Assembly: GCA_964498755.1 (NCBI GenBank)
Contig: CAZCIB010000011.1
Span: 1 to 62,192 of the forward strand
From: RZZS01 sp964498755
GTDB lineage: Bacteria; Pseudomonadota; Alphaproteobacteria; Micavibrionales; Micavibrionaceae
DNA: 62,192 nt
Direction: 5' to 3'
Positions 16,553-31,900 of this stretch are shown one piece after another. Each line of letters opens with the position of its first letter. The stretch's first letter is position 1. The notes under the pieces were generated by a model, which did no database searches, had not been told where the DNA came from, and saw only the letters and a list, made by a program, of their open reading frames with translations. Position numbers and translations under genes: made by a program.

Positions 16553-17368
16553 TTAAGCCGCACGCCATTCCACTTTCGCGCCGCCTTTGGGCTTGCGGAA
16601 CAGGAGGAATGCGCTCCCCGACCGGCGCACGATTTCAGTGAAGTTTTTGCGCGTCCCGTCCGGCAATGTCCAGCCGGAGCTGCCTTTGGCCATGCACAGA
16701 TGCCCGTCCGGCACGTCGAAAATGCTCTGTCCGGCCTTGACGTAGTGCTTCTGGCCGTTGACGGAAACGCTCAGGAACTGCCCGGCGAGGGCTTTTAATT
16801 CCTCCGGGTCGACCGAGGTTTTCAGGTTGCCATAGCCGTCGGTAATACAGACCACGTTTTCCGGCATGTCCGGGATCACAGGCTCTTCGCTTGTCAGGCG
16901 CTCGTAATTGTCGCGCGCCACCTCGCCGAGCACGCGCGGATAAAAATCGCGGGAGCGGAACTGCGAGCCCTTGTTTTCAACCTCGACGACGCGCGCCTCT
17001 TCAATGGCGGGCTTGATAAAAGACAGCGAATAGCCGCTATTGACCGCGACAATCCGGACGCCGTTAAACAGCTTCACGTAAACAAGTTTCTCGCCTTCGG
17101 AATCGGCCTTGGGGTTCTCGTCGTCATGGCGCGGCGCCGTGTTCACATAGAAAAAATGCCGTGCGCCGAGATGGGAATTGATCGCGGTTTCTGCGAGGAA
17201 AAACCCGGTCGCGTGCGTATCGAACGGCGGCACGGAATATTCTTTCAGCCGCAACTTCAAATGACCCATTTCGCGGTAGATGGACTGGGTCACTTCCGCA
17301 AAGGCCATGTCGGAGAGAGGGCCGTAATCCGCAATCACGGAAATTGAATAAGGCAGTTCGTCTTTCAC
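16553..17368 (-). CDS. SAM hydroxide adenosyltransferase (DUF62, chlorinase/fluorinase-like)
   Basis: Members of this family use water to split S-adenosylmethionine into adenosine and methionine and are related to fluorinase and chlorinase. Visible blocks include ISVIADYGPLSDMAFAEVTQSIY at the N-terminus, VPPFDTHATGF, VNTAPRHDD, VRIVAVNSGYSLSF and FRSRDFYPRVLGEVA. The frame is open to 17452, but the GTG at 17368 (VKDELPYSISV) has GAGGAA about nine bases upstream and matches the usual start just before the first strand, giving 272 residues. No partner gene is apparent. Confidence 0.7.
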   Translation of the reverse strand: MKDELPYSISVIADYGPLSDMAFAEVTQSIYREMGHLKLRLKEYSVPPFDTHATGFFLAETAINSHLGARHFFYVNTAPRHDDENPKADSEGEKLVYVKLFNGVRIVAVNSGYSLSFIKPAIEEARVVEVENKGSQFRSRDFYPRVLGEVARDNYERLTSEEPVIPDMPENVVCITDGYGNLKTSVDPEELKALAGQFLSVSVNGQKHYVKAGQSIFDVPDGHLCMAKGSSGWTLPDGTRKNFTEIVRRSGSAFLLFRKPKGGAKVEWRAA

Positions 17369-17469
17369 GCAGTCATTCCTCAGCTTGTTGGCCTGAACAA
17401 AATACAGAATAAGAGCAAAGCGGCAAGAAAATTCGGTCCGCACAATAGGCAAAATTAATGGCGCCTGAC

Positions 17470-17643
17470 CTAATCAGCGCCCCGGGCCTCCCATTCCGCA
17501 ATGGTCTGCTCAACGATCGTTTTGGGCACGTCATGTTCCCGCGCTATGCGCTCCATCAGCTCGTCCGTGTTTTCGTCCGGACTGGCAAGAGAATGATGCA
17601 TCCAGTAGTTTATGATTTCCTCTTTTAAGCTTTCTTCATCCAT
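17470..17643 (-). CDS. small acidic hypothetical protein
   Basis: This 57-residue protein starts MDEESLKEEIINYWMHHSLAS and ends TIAEWEARGAD. It is acidic and probably all-helical. CAGGGA lies about seven bases before the ATG. It is on the same strand as gltB, 85 bases beyond its end, and may be co-transcribed. The longer upstream frame overlaps the end of gltB and is not used. No family is recognised. Confidence 0.5.
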   Translation of the reverse strand: MDEESLKEEIINYWMHHSLASPDENTDELMERIAREHDVPKTIVEQTIAEWEARGAD

Positions 17644-17728
17644 AGTTTTTCCCTGTCCGTTCGTCTGGGCCAACTTATTACGGTTAACTGCCGTTCCTTT
17701 TTTTAAGAAAGAACCCGGAAGATCATAT

Positions 17729-20700
17729 TTACCCGTGCGCGACGTTATCCCGTGCTTCAAAGGGCGGCACGGCCAGTTTATCCAGCATTTCCTTCGGCGC
17801 GATCTGATAAAACTGCCCGCGCGTTTGCGCCCAGTTTTCAAGGATTTGCGCGGCCCATGCCGATCCTGTTTCCCGGGCGTGTTCATCGATCAGAGATTTC
17901 AGCTGTTCCGCGTAATGCGGCGCGCTGATCCGGCCATATACGACGCTGTCCGGATTGATGTTGACCGGCATTTTGTCTTCCTGATCATAGACGTAAGCCA
18001 TGCCGCCCGTCATTCCGGCGGCGAAGTTCGGGCCGATATTCCCGAGAATGACCGCAACGCCGCCCGTCATGTATTCGCAGCCGTTCGAGCCGCAGCCTTC
18101 CACGACGACCTGCGCGCCGGAATTGCGCACGGCGAAGCGCTCGCCCGCCTGCCCGGCGGCGAAGAGCTTTCCGGACGTCGCGCCGTAAAGAACCGTGTTG
18201 CCGATGATCGTGTTTTCATGGCTCTTGAGCGGCGAGTCCTCCGCCGGGCGCACGATGATCGTTCCGCCCGACAGGCCCTTGCCGACATAGTCGTTGGCGT
18301 CGCCATAAACCTCGATCCGGAGACCTTTGCACAAAAACGCGCCCAGCGACTGGCCCGCGCTGCCTGTGAGCCTCAGCGTAATATGTCCGTCGGGGAGAAC
18401 GTTCTGGCCGATCTCGCGGGTTATATAAGATGACAGGCGCGTTCCGACGGCGCGGTGCGTGTTGCGAACGGGGTAGGAGAGAATATGCCCCTCACCCACT
18501 CCGCTAACGCTTCGGTCTTCGCCCGAAGCTGAGCTTCGTTGCCCTCTCCCTTCAGGGAGAGGGAGGGACCCGCGAAGCGGGAGGGTGAGGGATAGATCCT
18601 TCAGAACCTCCGCATCCAGCGTATCCGGAACCTCGTTACGCGTGTCCCCGAGAGAGCACGTCATCCGCTTGCTCATCGGGTCGGCCTGCACGAGCAGCGG
18701 ATTAAGATCGAGGTCGTCAAGGTTCGCTGCGCCGTGGCTGACCTGATGCAAAAGTTCGGTATGACCGATAATCTCTTCAAGCGAGCTGTAACCGAGCTTC
18801 GCGAGATAATCGCGCGCGTCTTCAGCGATGAAGGTCATAAGATTCACGACCTTTTCCGGCGTGCCCATAAAGCGCTTGCGCAGCTCGTCGTCCTGTGTGC
18901 AAACCCCGACGGGGCAGGTGTTTGAATGACACTGCCGCACCATCAGGCAGCCCATAGCGATGAGCGACGCCGTGCCGATGCCGTACTCCTCCGCGCCCAG
19001 AATCGCGGCGATGACGATATCGCGCCCGGTCTTGATGCCGCCGTCCGTGCGCAGTTTCACGCGGTGTCTAAGCCCGTTCATCGTCAGCACCTGATGCACT
19101 TCGGACAGGCCGATCTCCCAAGGAAGCCCCGCAAACTTGATCGAGGTTTGCGGGCTCGCGCCCGTGCCGCCGCTATGGCCGGAGACGAGGATTACGTCGG
19201 CGTTGGCCTTGGCGACGCCCGCCGGATCGTGCCGATGCCGTTCCGCGAGACGAGCTTGACGCAGACTTTGGCCGCCGGGTTGATCTGCTTGAGGTCGTAG
19301 ATCAACTGCGCCAGGTCCTCGATGGAATAAATATCGTGGTGCGGCGGCGGGGAAATCAGCGTCACGCCGGGCGTTGCGTAGCGGAAACGCGCGATCATCT
19401 CCGTGACCTTGAAACCGGGGAGCTGGCCGCCCTCGCCGGGCTTGGCCCCTTGCGCGACCTTGATCTCGATTTCTTCGCACTGGTTTAAGTATTCCGCCGT
19501 CACGCCAAAGCGCGCCGAGGCGACCTGTTTAATCTTCGAGTTCCAGTTATCGCCGTTGCTATCCGGCGTGTAGCGCTCCGGGTCCTCGCCGCCTTCGCCG
19601 GAATCGGCCTTCGCGCCGATACGGTTCATGGCGACCGATAAAGTCCCGTGCGCTTCCGGCGATAACGCCCCGAGAGACATCGCGGGCGTGACGAAACGTT
19701 TCCGGATCTCTTCCGCAGGCTCGATATCCGGCAGGGCCGTCTGCAACCGGTTCGACTGGAAGTCCAGCAGATCACGCAGCTGCATGGGAACCCGCGTATG
19801 GATCATACCGGAATAACGCTTGAAGAGCTTGTAGTCGCCTTTCGTGCAGGCGGTCTGCAGGAGGTGAATCGCCTGCGCTTCCCATGCGTGGCGCTCGCCG
19901 TCCTTGCGGTATCTGTAAAAACCCCCGACGGGCAGGAGTTCTGCGCTTTCATGCGCGAAGGCCTGATTATGAAGCTTTAAAACCTTTTCCTGCAGGCCGT
20001 TTAAGCCGATGCCGGAAATCCGGCTCGGGATCGTGGGCAGGTATTCGGCGACCAGCGAGCGCGACAGGCCTATGGCTTCGAAACAGCTGCCGCCCCGGTA
20101 GGAGCTGATCACCGATATGCCCATTTTGGACATGATCTTGAGCAGCGCCTCGCCGATGGCGTTCTTGTAACCCGCCATGCACTCGGACAGGCTTTTCTCG
20201 CCGTAAAGCCCGCGCTGGCGCTCGGCTTCGATGGCTTCCTGCGTCAGCCATGCGTTGACCAGCGTCGCGCCCACGCCGATCAGCACGGCGAAGTGATGCG
20301 CGTCCATGCACTCCGCCGTGCGCACCGTAATCGTCGCGTCCGCGCGCAAACCGAGCCGGATCAGGTGCGTATGAATGGCCCCCGCCGCCAGGATCGCCGG
20401 GATCGGCGCGCGGCTTTTAGAGAGGGCCGTGTCGGTTAATATCAGGTGACCCTTGCCGTTCCGCGCCGCTTCTTCGGCTTCCGCGCGTATGCGCGCCAGT
20501 TCATTTTTCAGCGCGTCAGCTTCGCCGTTGGCGGGGAACGTCGTATCGATTTCCGTTATCCTGTCGCCGAGATAAGTTTTAAGCGCGTGAAACTCGCCGT
20601 TCGTAATGACGGGGCTGCGTACGGCGAGCATCTGGCACTGCTCCTTGCTCTCGTCCAGAATATTGCCGAGATTGCCGAGCCGGGTATAAAGGCTCATCAC

Positions 20701-22305
20701 GCGTTTTTCGCGTAAAGAGTCGATCGGCGGGTTCGTGACCTGGCTGAAATTCTGGCGGAAGAAATGATGCATGCCGCGGTATTGATGCGAGAGCACGGCC
20801 AGCGGCGTGTCGTCGCCCATTGACCCGGTGGCTTCCTTGCCGTCCATCACCATGGGCCGGAGGATCAGGTCAACGTCCTCAATCGTATGACCGACGGCCA
20901 TTTGCACGCGTGTGCGTTCATCGCGCGTCAGGCCCGCTTCTTCGCGTTCGGCGGCTTCCTTCATCGTATCGCGCAGCCATGTTCCGTGCTTGACCCAGTC
21001 GGCGAAAGGCTGTTTCGCCGCAAGTCTGTCTTTGATCTCGCGGTCCTTGTAGAGTTTGCCCTCTTTCAAATCGATGGCGATCATCTGGCCCGGGCCGATG
21101 CGCCCCTTTTCGATCAGGCGCGATTCGTCGAGCGCGACCATCCCGGCTTCCGAGCCCGCGACGATCAGCCCGTCCTGCGTGACCGTATAGCGGAACGGTC
21201 TTAAACCGTTGCGGTCCATGCCGCCCAACACCCAGCGCCCGTCCGTCACGGCCAGCGCAGCCGGCCCGTCCCACGGCTCCATGATAGCGTTGCAATACGT
21301 GTAAAACGCCTTGTGCGCGTCGGGCATGGTCGCGTCATTGAGATGGGCTTCCGGCACGAGCAGACTTTTGACCATCGGCGCGGCGCGGCCCGCGCGGCAC
21401 ATCAACTCAAAGACGTTATCCAGCGCCGCCGAATCCGATCCGCCGGGCGTGATCACGGGCTTCAGATCCTCGATCGCCTCCCCGAACAGCGGATGCGCGA
21501 GCTTTGTCTCGTGCACTTTCATCCAGTTGATATTGCCGGGCAGGGTGTTGATCTCGCCGTTATGGGCAAGGCAGCGGAACGGCTGCGCCAGCGGCCACGC
21601 GGGAAACGTGTTGGTGGAATAGCGCTGGTGAAAAATCGCGACGTTCGATTCAAAGCGGTTGTCGCGCAAATCCGGGTAGAACTGCGAAATCTGCTCGGCG
21701 AGAAACAACCCCTTGTAAACGATCAGGCGGCAGGAGAGCGAGCAGATATAATAATCGGCGATCCCGGCCTCGCGGATTTTCTTCTCAATGCGGCGGCGGA
21801 TGATATAAAGCTCGCGCTCGAAGGTCTCCTCGTCCCGGCCGTTATTGCCGATCATGATCTGCTCGATCTCGGGGCGCGTGCGCGCGGCCTTCTCGCCGAT
21901 CACGGACACGTCGACCGGGACCTGCCGCCAGCCATAGATGATATAGCCGAATTTCAGGATTTCCGTTTCGGTTATCGCGCGCGCGGCTTCCTGCGCCTCG
22001 AGATTATGGCGGGGCAGGAAAATCTGCCCGGCGCCGATAATGTCCTTTTTCGCGCGGTGGCCCGTGCGCACGGCGTGATCGTGGAAGAACTCCTGCGGGA
22101 CCTGCACCATCAGGCCTGCGCCGTCTCCTGTCTTGCCGTCGGCGTCGACCGCGCCGCGGTGCCAGACGTTCTCCAGCGCGTTAATCGCCGCCCAGACGAC
22201 TTCGCGCCGCGGCGTTCCGTCTATGCTCGCGACGAAGCCGACGCCGCAGGCGTCGTGCTCGTCGGCGGGGTCGTAGAGGCCTTTTAGATATTGTCCGTCC
22301 AGCAT
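17729..22305 (-). CDS. gltB: glutamate synthase large subunit GltB, interrupted by an apparent one-base deletion
   Basis: GltB moves the glutamine amide to 2-oxoglutarate in nitrogen assimilation. After a 19-residue propeptide (MLDGQYLKGLYDPADEHDA) comes the expected N-terminal Cys20 of the class II amidotransferase domain (CGVGFVASIDG). The FMN/synthase domain includes the 3Fe-4S cysteines in RQCHSNTCPVGVC, and the C-terminal GXGXG beta-helix follows. The frame breaks near 19225: KLVSRNGIGTI should continue AAGVAKANADV, which is found one base out of register. One missing G restores it. It may be a real mutation or an assembly error. About 35 extra residues near 1240 come from a palindromic element. 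The ATG overlaps the parE stop (TAATG); AAGGA lies six bases upstream. Confidence 0.9.
18488..18591 (-). repeat. palindromic element inserted in frame in gltB
   Basis: The ends are CCCCTCACCC (18488-18497) and GGGTGAGGG (18583-18591). The core hairpin CCCTCTCCC-TTCA-GGGAGAGGG lies at 18543-18564 and CCCGC-GAA-GCGGG at 18569-18581. In the coding direction it adds SLTLPLRGSLPLPEGRG and on through SGVGEGH between VLKDL and LSYPVRNTHRAVG, which are contiguous in ordinary GltB. Related copies lie at 33509-33577, 33597-33671, 35938-36044 and 41756-41886. Confidence 0.85.
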
Positions 22306-22613
22306 TAGTGATCCTTGTTCATAGCGTCGCCGATATCCATCGATTGATGAAGAATACGCAGAATAAAAACAGTTTCGTCCCTGATCTTATATACGACGTA
22401 ATGTTTGCCGGAAATTTTGATCCTTGTTTCCGGTGAGAGATGATCATGCCGAAACCCGGTATGCGGAGCTGACCTGAGACTTAGAAACGCATCCTCCAGT
22501 TTTTTCTGGTATCTCTTCAGCTGATCAGATCCCCATTTAAGTAGCGTGTAATCAAGAATATGTTCTATATCCGTATCCGCTTCGGATGAAAATACGAGGT
22601 CATATTCCTTCAC
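22305..22613 (-). CDS. parE: RelE/ParE-family toxin
   Basis: This 102-residue protein has the ParE pattern: YDLVFSSEADTDIEHILDYTLLKWG, LRSAPHTGFRHDHL, KISGKHYVVYKIRDETVFILRILHQSMD. ParE toxins typically act on DNA gyrase. It follows the antitoxin gene with a 14-base overlap. Its stop shares a base with the ATG of gltB (TAATG), so gltB translation may be coupled to the toxin gene, an odd placement. Confidence 0.85.
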   Translation of the reverse strand: MKEYDLVFSSEADTDIEHILDYTLLKWGSDQLKRYQKKLEDAFLSLRSAPHTGFRHDHLSPETRIKISGKHYVVYKIRDETVFILRILHQSMDIGDAMNKDH

Positions 22614-22899
22614 CGGTCACCTCCGGATTAAGTGGAGAGACCTCTCCGCGATCAGCTCTCGCTATGGCTTCTTCCGTTTTCCGCCTGAGGTAATCGGGCG
22701 TATAGGACACAATTCGTCCGGCGGCAAGATCCTCCTCACCCTTTCGGACTGCGGACAGAAAACGTTCCAGTTTCATCTCCTGCTGCTCGCGCAAACGCCG
22801 TACCGCATCGCGTACAGCCTCTGTTTTGTTACTGTAAATGCCGTTTTTGACTTGCTCCTCTAAAAAGGCGTCATCAGCCGGGGCAAAGTTTATGTTCAT
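22600..22899 (-). CDS. parD: ParD-family antitoxin
   Basis: This 99-residue protein has a ribbon-helix-helix N-terminus of the ParD type (DDAFLEEQVKNGIYSNKTEAVRDAVRRLREQQEMKLERFLSAVRKGEEDLAAG), followed by a C-terminal toxin-binding tail. It precedes and overlaps the toxin gene. The pair lies between gltD and gltB in the same orientation and probably depends on the palindromic promoter region at 22922. Confidence 0.85.
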   Translation of the reverse strand: MNINFAPADDAFLEEQVKNGIYSNKTEAVRDAVRRLREQQEMKLERFLSAVRKGEEDLAAGRIVSYTPDYLRRKTEEAIARADRGEVSPLNPEVTGEGI

Positions 22900-22921
22900 A
22901 TCATGCTCCTGTTTTAATCAA

Positions 22922-22937
22922 AATATATGCATATATT
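22922..22937. promoter_or_regulatory. palindromic operator upstream of parD
   Basis: AATATATGCATATATT is a perfect 16-bp palindrome in an AT-rich patch 22 bases upstream of parD. It is a plausible ParD ribbon-helix-helix operator overlapping the promoter. Confidence 0.5.
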
Positions 22938-22964
22938 GTACATGATAAGGGCAAATGAATAAAC

Positions 22965-24392
22965 CTACTCCGCCGCTTCTACCATAGCCGCAGCCTTGTC
23001 CCGCATGTAAAAATGCATCGCTTCCGCCGCGTCGCGGCCGTCCTTGATTGCCCAGACCACGAGCGAGGCGCCGCGCACGATATCGCCGGCGGCGAAGACG
23101 CCGTCGATGCTCGTCATTTTAGTGTGGTAGTCGGCAATGATCGTGCCCCACGGAGTCGTGCGCAAATCCGGCGCGCCGAACAGGACGGGCAGCTCTTCGG
23201 GCTCGAAGCCGAGCGCCTTGATCACCAGATCGGCCTCAACGTCAAAGTCCGAGGCCGTGATTTCCTGCGGGCGTCTGCGGCCCGTTTTATCCGGCGCGCC
23301 CAGTTCCATCCGCCGCGCGGTTATCGCCGTTACGCCGCCTTGCGCACCATCCTTGATTTCCACGGGCGATGTCAGCCAGAGAAACTCTACGCCCTCTTCC
23401 TCGGCATGGGCGACTTCGCGCGCGCTGCCCGGCATGTTTTTACGGTCGCGGCGGTAGAGGCATTTGACGGATTTCGCGCCCTGCCGTATCGCGGTACGGA
23501 CGCAGTCCATCGCCGTATCGCCGCCGCCGATGACGGCGACGTTCCTGCCGCGCGCATTCAAAAGCCCGCTGTCATAGTCCGGCACGGCGTCGCCCAGATT
23601 ACTGCGGTTGCTGGTGACAAGGTATTGCAGCGCGGGAGCCACGCCGGGGAGGTCATAGCCTTTAATCGTCAAGTCGCGTGCCTTGTAAACGCCGGTGGTG
23701 ATCAGGACCGCGTCGTGTTTCTCTCTCAAAGCGTTCAGATCGTCGATATTCGTATTGAGTTCGAAATTTACGCCTTGCGCGCGTAATTGCGCCTCGCGCC
23801 GCGCTACGACGCTTTTGTCGAGCTTGAAATTGGGAATGCCATAGACCATCAAGCCGCCGACGCGGTCATAGCGGTCGTAAACCGTGACCTGATAGCCGTA
23901 AGCGCGCAGCATCTCCGCCGCCGCCAGCCCGCCCGGACCCGCGCCGATAATCCCGGCGCTCTCCGGTCTTTCACATTCAGGCAGGCGCGGCTTGACCCAG
24001 CCGTTGTCAAAGGCCGTTTCGGTGATGTATTTCTCGATTGCGCCGATCGTGACCGTGCCGTGGCCGGACTGCTCGATAACGCAGCTGCCCTCGCACAGCC
24101 GGTCCTGCGGACAAATCCGCCCGCAGATTTCCGGGAACGTATTGGTCGAAGACGAAACCGCATAGGCCTCTTCCATGCGGCCCTGCGCGACGAGCCGCAG
24201 CCAGTCGGGAATGTTGTTTTGAAGCGGGCAGTGCGCCTGACAGAACGGCACGCCGCACTGCGCGCAGCGATCCGCCTGCGCCGCGCCGTTCCGCGCGTCG
24301 TACTCGGCGTAAATCTCGCCGAAATCGGCGCGCCGCGCGTCCGGCGCGCGCTTGTCCGGCATATGTTTGTCTCTGGTTATGAACCCCTGCAT
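22965..24392 (-). CDS. gltD: glutamate synthase small subunit GltD
   Basis: GltD takes electrons from NADPH and passes them to GltB. The 475-residue protein has the N-terminal cysteine motifs for two 4Fe-4S clusters (CAQCGVPFCQAHCPLQNNIP and CGRICPQDRLCEGSC), the FAD motif GAGPGGLAAAEMLRAYG, and the NADPH motif VIGGGDTAMDCVRTAIRQGA. GVFAAGDIVRGASLVVWAI lies near the end. The frame is open to 24563, but MQGFITRDKHMP at 24392 fits the family start. It is unusually placed: upstream of gltB with a ParDE module between, and downstream of rpoC. Confidence 0.92.
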   Translation of the reverse strand: MQGFITRDKHMPDKRAPDARRADFGEIYAEYDARNGAAQADRCAQCGVPFCQAHCPLQNNIPDWLRLVAQGRMEEAYAVSSSTNTFPEICGRICPQDRLCEGSCVIEQSGHGTVTIGAIEKYITETAFDNGWVKPRLPECERPESAGIIGAGPGGLAAAEMLRAYGYQVTVYDRYDRVGGLMVYGIPNFKLDKSVVARREAQLRAQGVNFELNTNIDDLNALREKHDAVLITTGVYKARDLTIKGYDLPGVAPALQYLVTSNRSNLGDAVPDYDSGLLNARGRNVAVIGGGDTAMDCVRTAIRQGAKSVKCLYRRDRKNMPGSAREVAHAEEEGVEFLWLTSPVEIKDGAQGGVTAITARRMELGAPDKTGRRRPQEITASDFDVEADLVIKALGFEPEELPVLFGAPDLRTTPWGTIIADYHTKMTSIDGVFAAGDIVRGASLVVWAIKDGRDAAEAMHFYMRDKAAAMVEAAE

Positions 24393-24561
24393 TTTACCGC
24401 TCAAAGGCGACTCTCCCTCCAAGGCGCAAACATTCTTCAACCACGCATGCGCCTTAATTGTTACTCTCGGACTTTCGGAAACGGCTAATAGTACAGGATT
24501 TGCAAGGGAAAATGAAAGAGAGAAATCGGAAGGTCGCTCCTGAAAGGCATGACCTGAACGC

Positions 24562-24588
24562 ATAGCTCCCGCACAAGGCGGGAGCTAT
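24562..24588 (-). terminator. hairpin after rpoC, possible terminator
   Basis: ATAGCTCCCGC (24562-24572) pairs perfectly with GCGGGAGCTAT (24578-24588), an 11-bp stem with a five-base loop, 27 bases downstream of the rpoC stop. There is no clear T-run, so termination may be weak or the hairpin may protect the transcript end. Confidence 0.45.
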
Positions 24589-24614
24589 TGAGAACAGTCG
24601 TCGGAGGTTAAATA

Positions 24615-28820
<4,206 letters not shown>

Positions 28821-28834
28821 GTTTCCTTCACTCC

Positions 28835-28911
28835 GTTTAAGATGATCGGATGATCAGATCGTCAGATGACCGGAAATTCTGATAATCCGCTCATCCGTGT
28901 ATCCGACCATC
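28835..28911. repeat. short-unit inverted repeat between rpoB and rpoC
   Basis: The left part repeats GGATGATC/AGATCGTC/AGATGACC-like units. The right part carries the complementary ATCCGCTCATCC and ATCCGACCATC units. It fills the gap just after the rpoB stop codon. It resembles in construction the unit-based inverted repeats at 34077, 37373 and 53131. Confidence 0.45.
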
Positions 28912-28913
28912 TA

Positions 28914-31900
28914 TTAACTTCCCGTCTGTTTCATATCCACGTTCAGGCCGAGCGCCTTGAGTTCTTTCACAAGAACGTTAAAGCTTTCCGGTATGCCGAC
29001 TTCGAAATTGTCTTCGCCGCGGACGATGGACTCGTACACTTTCGAGCGGCCCGCGACGTCGTCGGACTTGACGGTGAGCATTTCCTGCAAGGTATAGGCC
29101 GCGCCATAAGCCTGCAGCGCCCAGACCTCCATCTCTCCGAAACGCTGGCCGCCGAACTGGGCTTTACCGCCGAGCGGCTGCTGCGTGACGAGCGAGTAAG
29201 GTCCGATGGAACGCGCGTGGATCTTGTCATCGACGAGGTGGTGCAATTTAAGCATGTAAATATAGCCCACCGTCACCTTGCGCTTGAACGTTTCGCCCGT
29301 GCGCCCGTCGATCAGCGTCATTTGACCGGACGTATCAAGACCCGCTTTCTCAAGCAGCGCGTTGATGTCGTCCTCAACCGCGCCATCAAAGACGGGCGTG
29401 GCCATCGGCACGCCGCCGCGCAGGTTGTTCGCCATTTCAAGAACCTGAGCGTCTTCGAGCGGCGAAACCTTGGCTTCGTATTCACGCTCGCCATAGACGT
29501 CTTTCAGTTTCGTCCTGAGCGTCTCGATTTCCTTCTTGTCCGGCTCTTTCCGGTTCTGGAAGCCGTTAACGACCTCGCCGATCTGACGACCGAGATTGGC
29601 CGAAGCCCAGCCGAGATGCGTTTCAAGAATTTGCCCCACATTCATCCGGGACGGAACGCCCAGCGGGTTGAGCACGATATCAACCGGGGTGCCGTCCTCA
29701 AGGTAGGGCATATCCTCGACCGGCATAATCCTTGAGACCACGCCCTTGTTTCCGTGACGACCGGCCATTTTATCGCCGGGCTGCATCTTGCGTTTCACGG
29801 CGACAAAGACCTTGACCATTTTCATCACGCCGGGCGGCAGTTCGTCGCCGCGCTGGAGCTTTTCTACCTTGTTTTCGAAACGCTCTTTCAGGAGATCAAT
29901 CGCCTCGTCGAAAGTTTTCGACATAGCCTCGATCTCTTCCATGACCGACTCGTCCGCCACGGCGATCTGGCGCCACAGACCGCGCTTCATGCCTTCCAGC
30001 GTATCAGCGGTGATCTGCTCGCCCTTCTTGAGCTTGACCTCTTTTGGCGCGCTTGCGACCTGCTGCCCGGTCAGGAGCTCGGCCAGACGGCCATAGAAGC
30101 CATCCTCAAGTATCTTGCGCTCGTCATCGCGGTCCTTGGCGAGGCGTTCGATTTCTTCCTGCTCGATCGACAGCGCGCGAGCGTCCTTGTCAACGCCGCG
30201 GCGGTTGAAGACGCGCACTTCGACAATCGTCCCCGTAACGCCCGGCGGCAGGCGCAGGGAGGTGTCTTTCACGTCAGCGGCCTTTTCACCGAAGATCGCG
30301 CGCAGAAGTTTTTCCTCCGGCGTCATGGGCGACTCGCCTTTCGGCGTGACCTTGCCGACGAGAATATCGCCCGGCGCGACCTCGGCGCCGATATGCACGA
30401 TACCGGCCTCGTCAAGGTGCTTGAGCGCTTCCTCGCCGACATTCGGGATATCGCGGGTGATCTCTTCCGTGCCGAGTTTGGTATCGCGGGCCATGACCTC
30501 GAACTCTTCGAGGTGGATCGACGTAAAGACGTCGTCGCGCACAACGCGCTCGGAAATCAGGATCGAATCCTCGAAGTTGTAACCGTTCCAGGGCATGAAC
30601 GCGACCAGCACGTTGCGGCCCAGCGCCAGCTCACCGAACTGCGTCGACGGGCCGTCCGCGATGATATCGCCCTTTTTGATAACGTCGCCCACTTTTACCA
30701 GAGGCGTCTGGTTGATGCAGGTGTTCTGGTTGGAACGCTGGAACTTCGACATGCGGTAGATATCGACCGTCGCCTGATCGGATGTCAGGTCTTCCGTCGC
30801 CCGGATCACGATCCGGGTTGCGTCCACCTGGTCGACGATGCCGGAACGGCGCGCCGCGACGGCTGCGCCGGAATCTTTCGCAACCGTGCTTTCCATGCCC
30901 GTGCCGACCAGCGGGGCGTCGCTTTTCAAAAGCGGCACAGCCTGACGCTGCATGTTCGAGCCCATAAGCGCGCGGTTCGCGTCGTCGTTCTCAAGGAAAG
31001 GAATAAGCGAAGCGGCGACCGAGACGATCTGCTTCGGCGATACGTCGATCATGGTAATGGACTCGCGCGGCGCCATAAGGTTTTCGCCAGCCTGACGGCA
31101 GGGAACGAGCTCGTTAATGAAACGGCCCTTGTCGTCGAGCTCGGCGTTCGCCTGCGCAATCGTGTATTTCGCCTCTTCCATCGCGGAAACATAAACGACT
31201 TCGTCCGTCACCTGGCCGTCAACGACGCGGCGGTAAGGGCTTTCGATAAAGCCGTACTGGTTGACGCGGGCAAACGTGGAAAGCGAGTTTATCAGACCGA
31301 TATTCGGGCCTTCCGGCGTTTCAATCGGGCAAATCCGGCCGTAATGCGTCGGGTGCACGTCGCGGACCTCGAAGCCCGCGCGCTCACGCGTCAGACCGCC
31401 CGGACCAAGCGCGGACAGGCGGCGTTTGTGCGTAATCTCGGAAAGCGGGTTCGTCTGGTCCATGAACTGGCTGAGCTGGGACGAGCCAAAGAACTCGCGG
31501 ACGCTCGCCTGCGCCGGCTTCGAGTTGATCAGATCGTGCGGCATATACGTGTCAACGTCGACCGAAGACATGCGCTCGCGGATCGCGCGCTCCATGCGCA
31601 GCAGGCCAATGCGGATCTGGTTTTCCATGAGCTCGCCCACGGAACGCACCCGGCGGTTGCCAAGGTTGTCGATATCGTCGACCTCGCCCGTGCCGTCTTT
31701 CAGGCCGTGGAGATAACGCAGGATCGCCAGAATGTCGTCCTTTCGCAGAACGCGATACTGATCGTCGCACTCGAGATCAAGGCGCATGTTCATCTTCACG
31801 CGGCCAACCGGCGAGAGGTCATAACGCTCGGGATCGAAGAACAGCGAATTGAACAGGGCCTCGGCGCTGTCGACCGTCGGCGGCTCGCCCGGACGCATGA

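Noticed and set aside
19215..19235. Programmed frameshift in gltB
   Set aside because: No slippery heptamer or following pseudoknot is apparent, and GltB is not known to use frameshifting; a one-base deletion or sequence error fits better.
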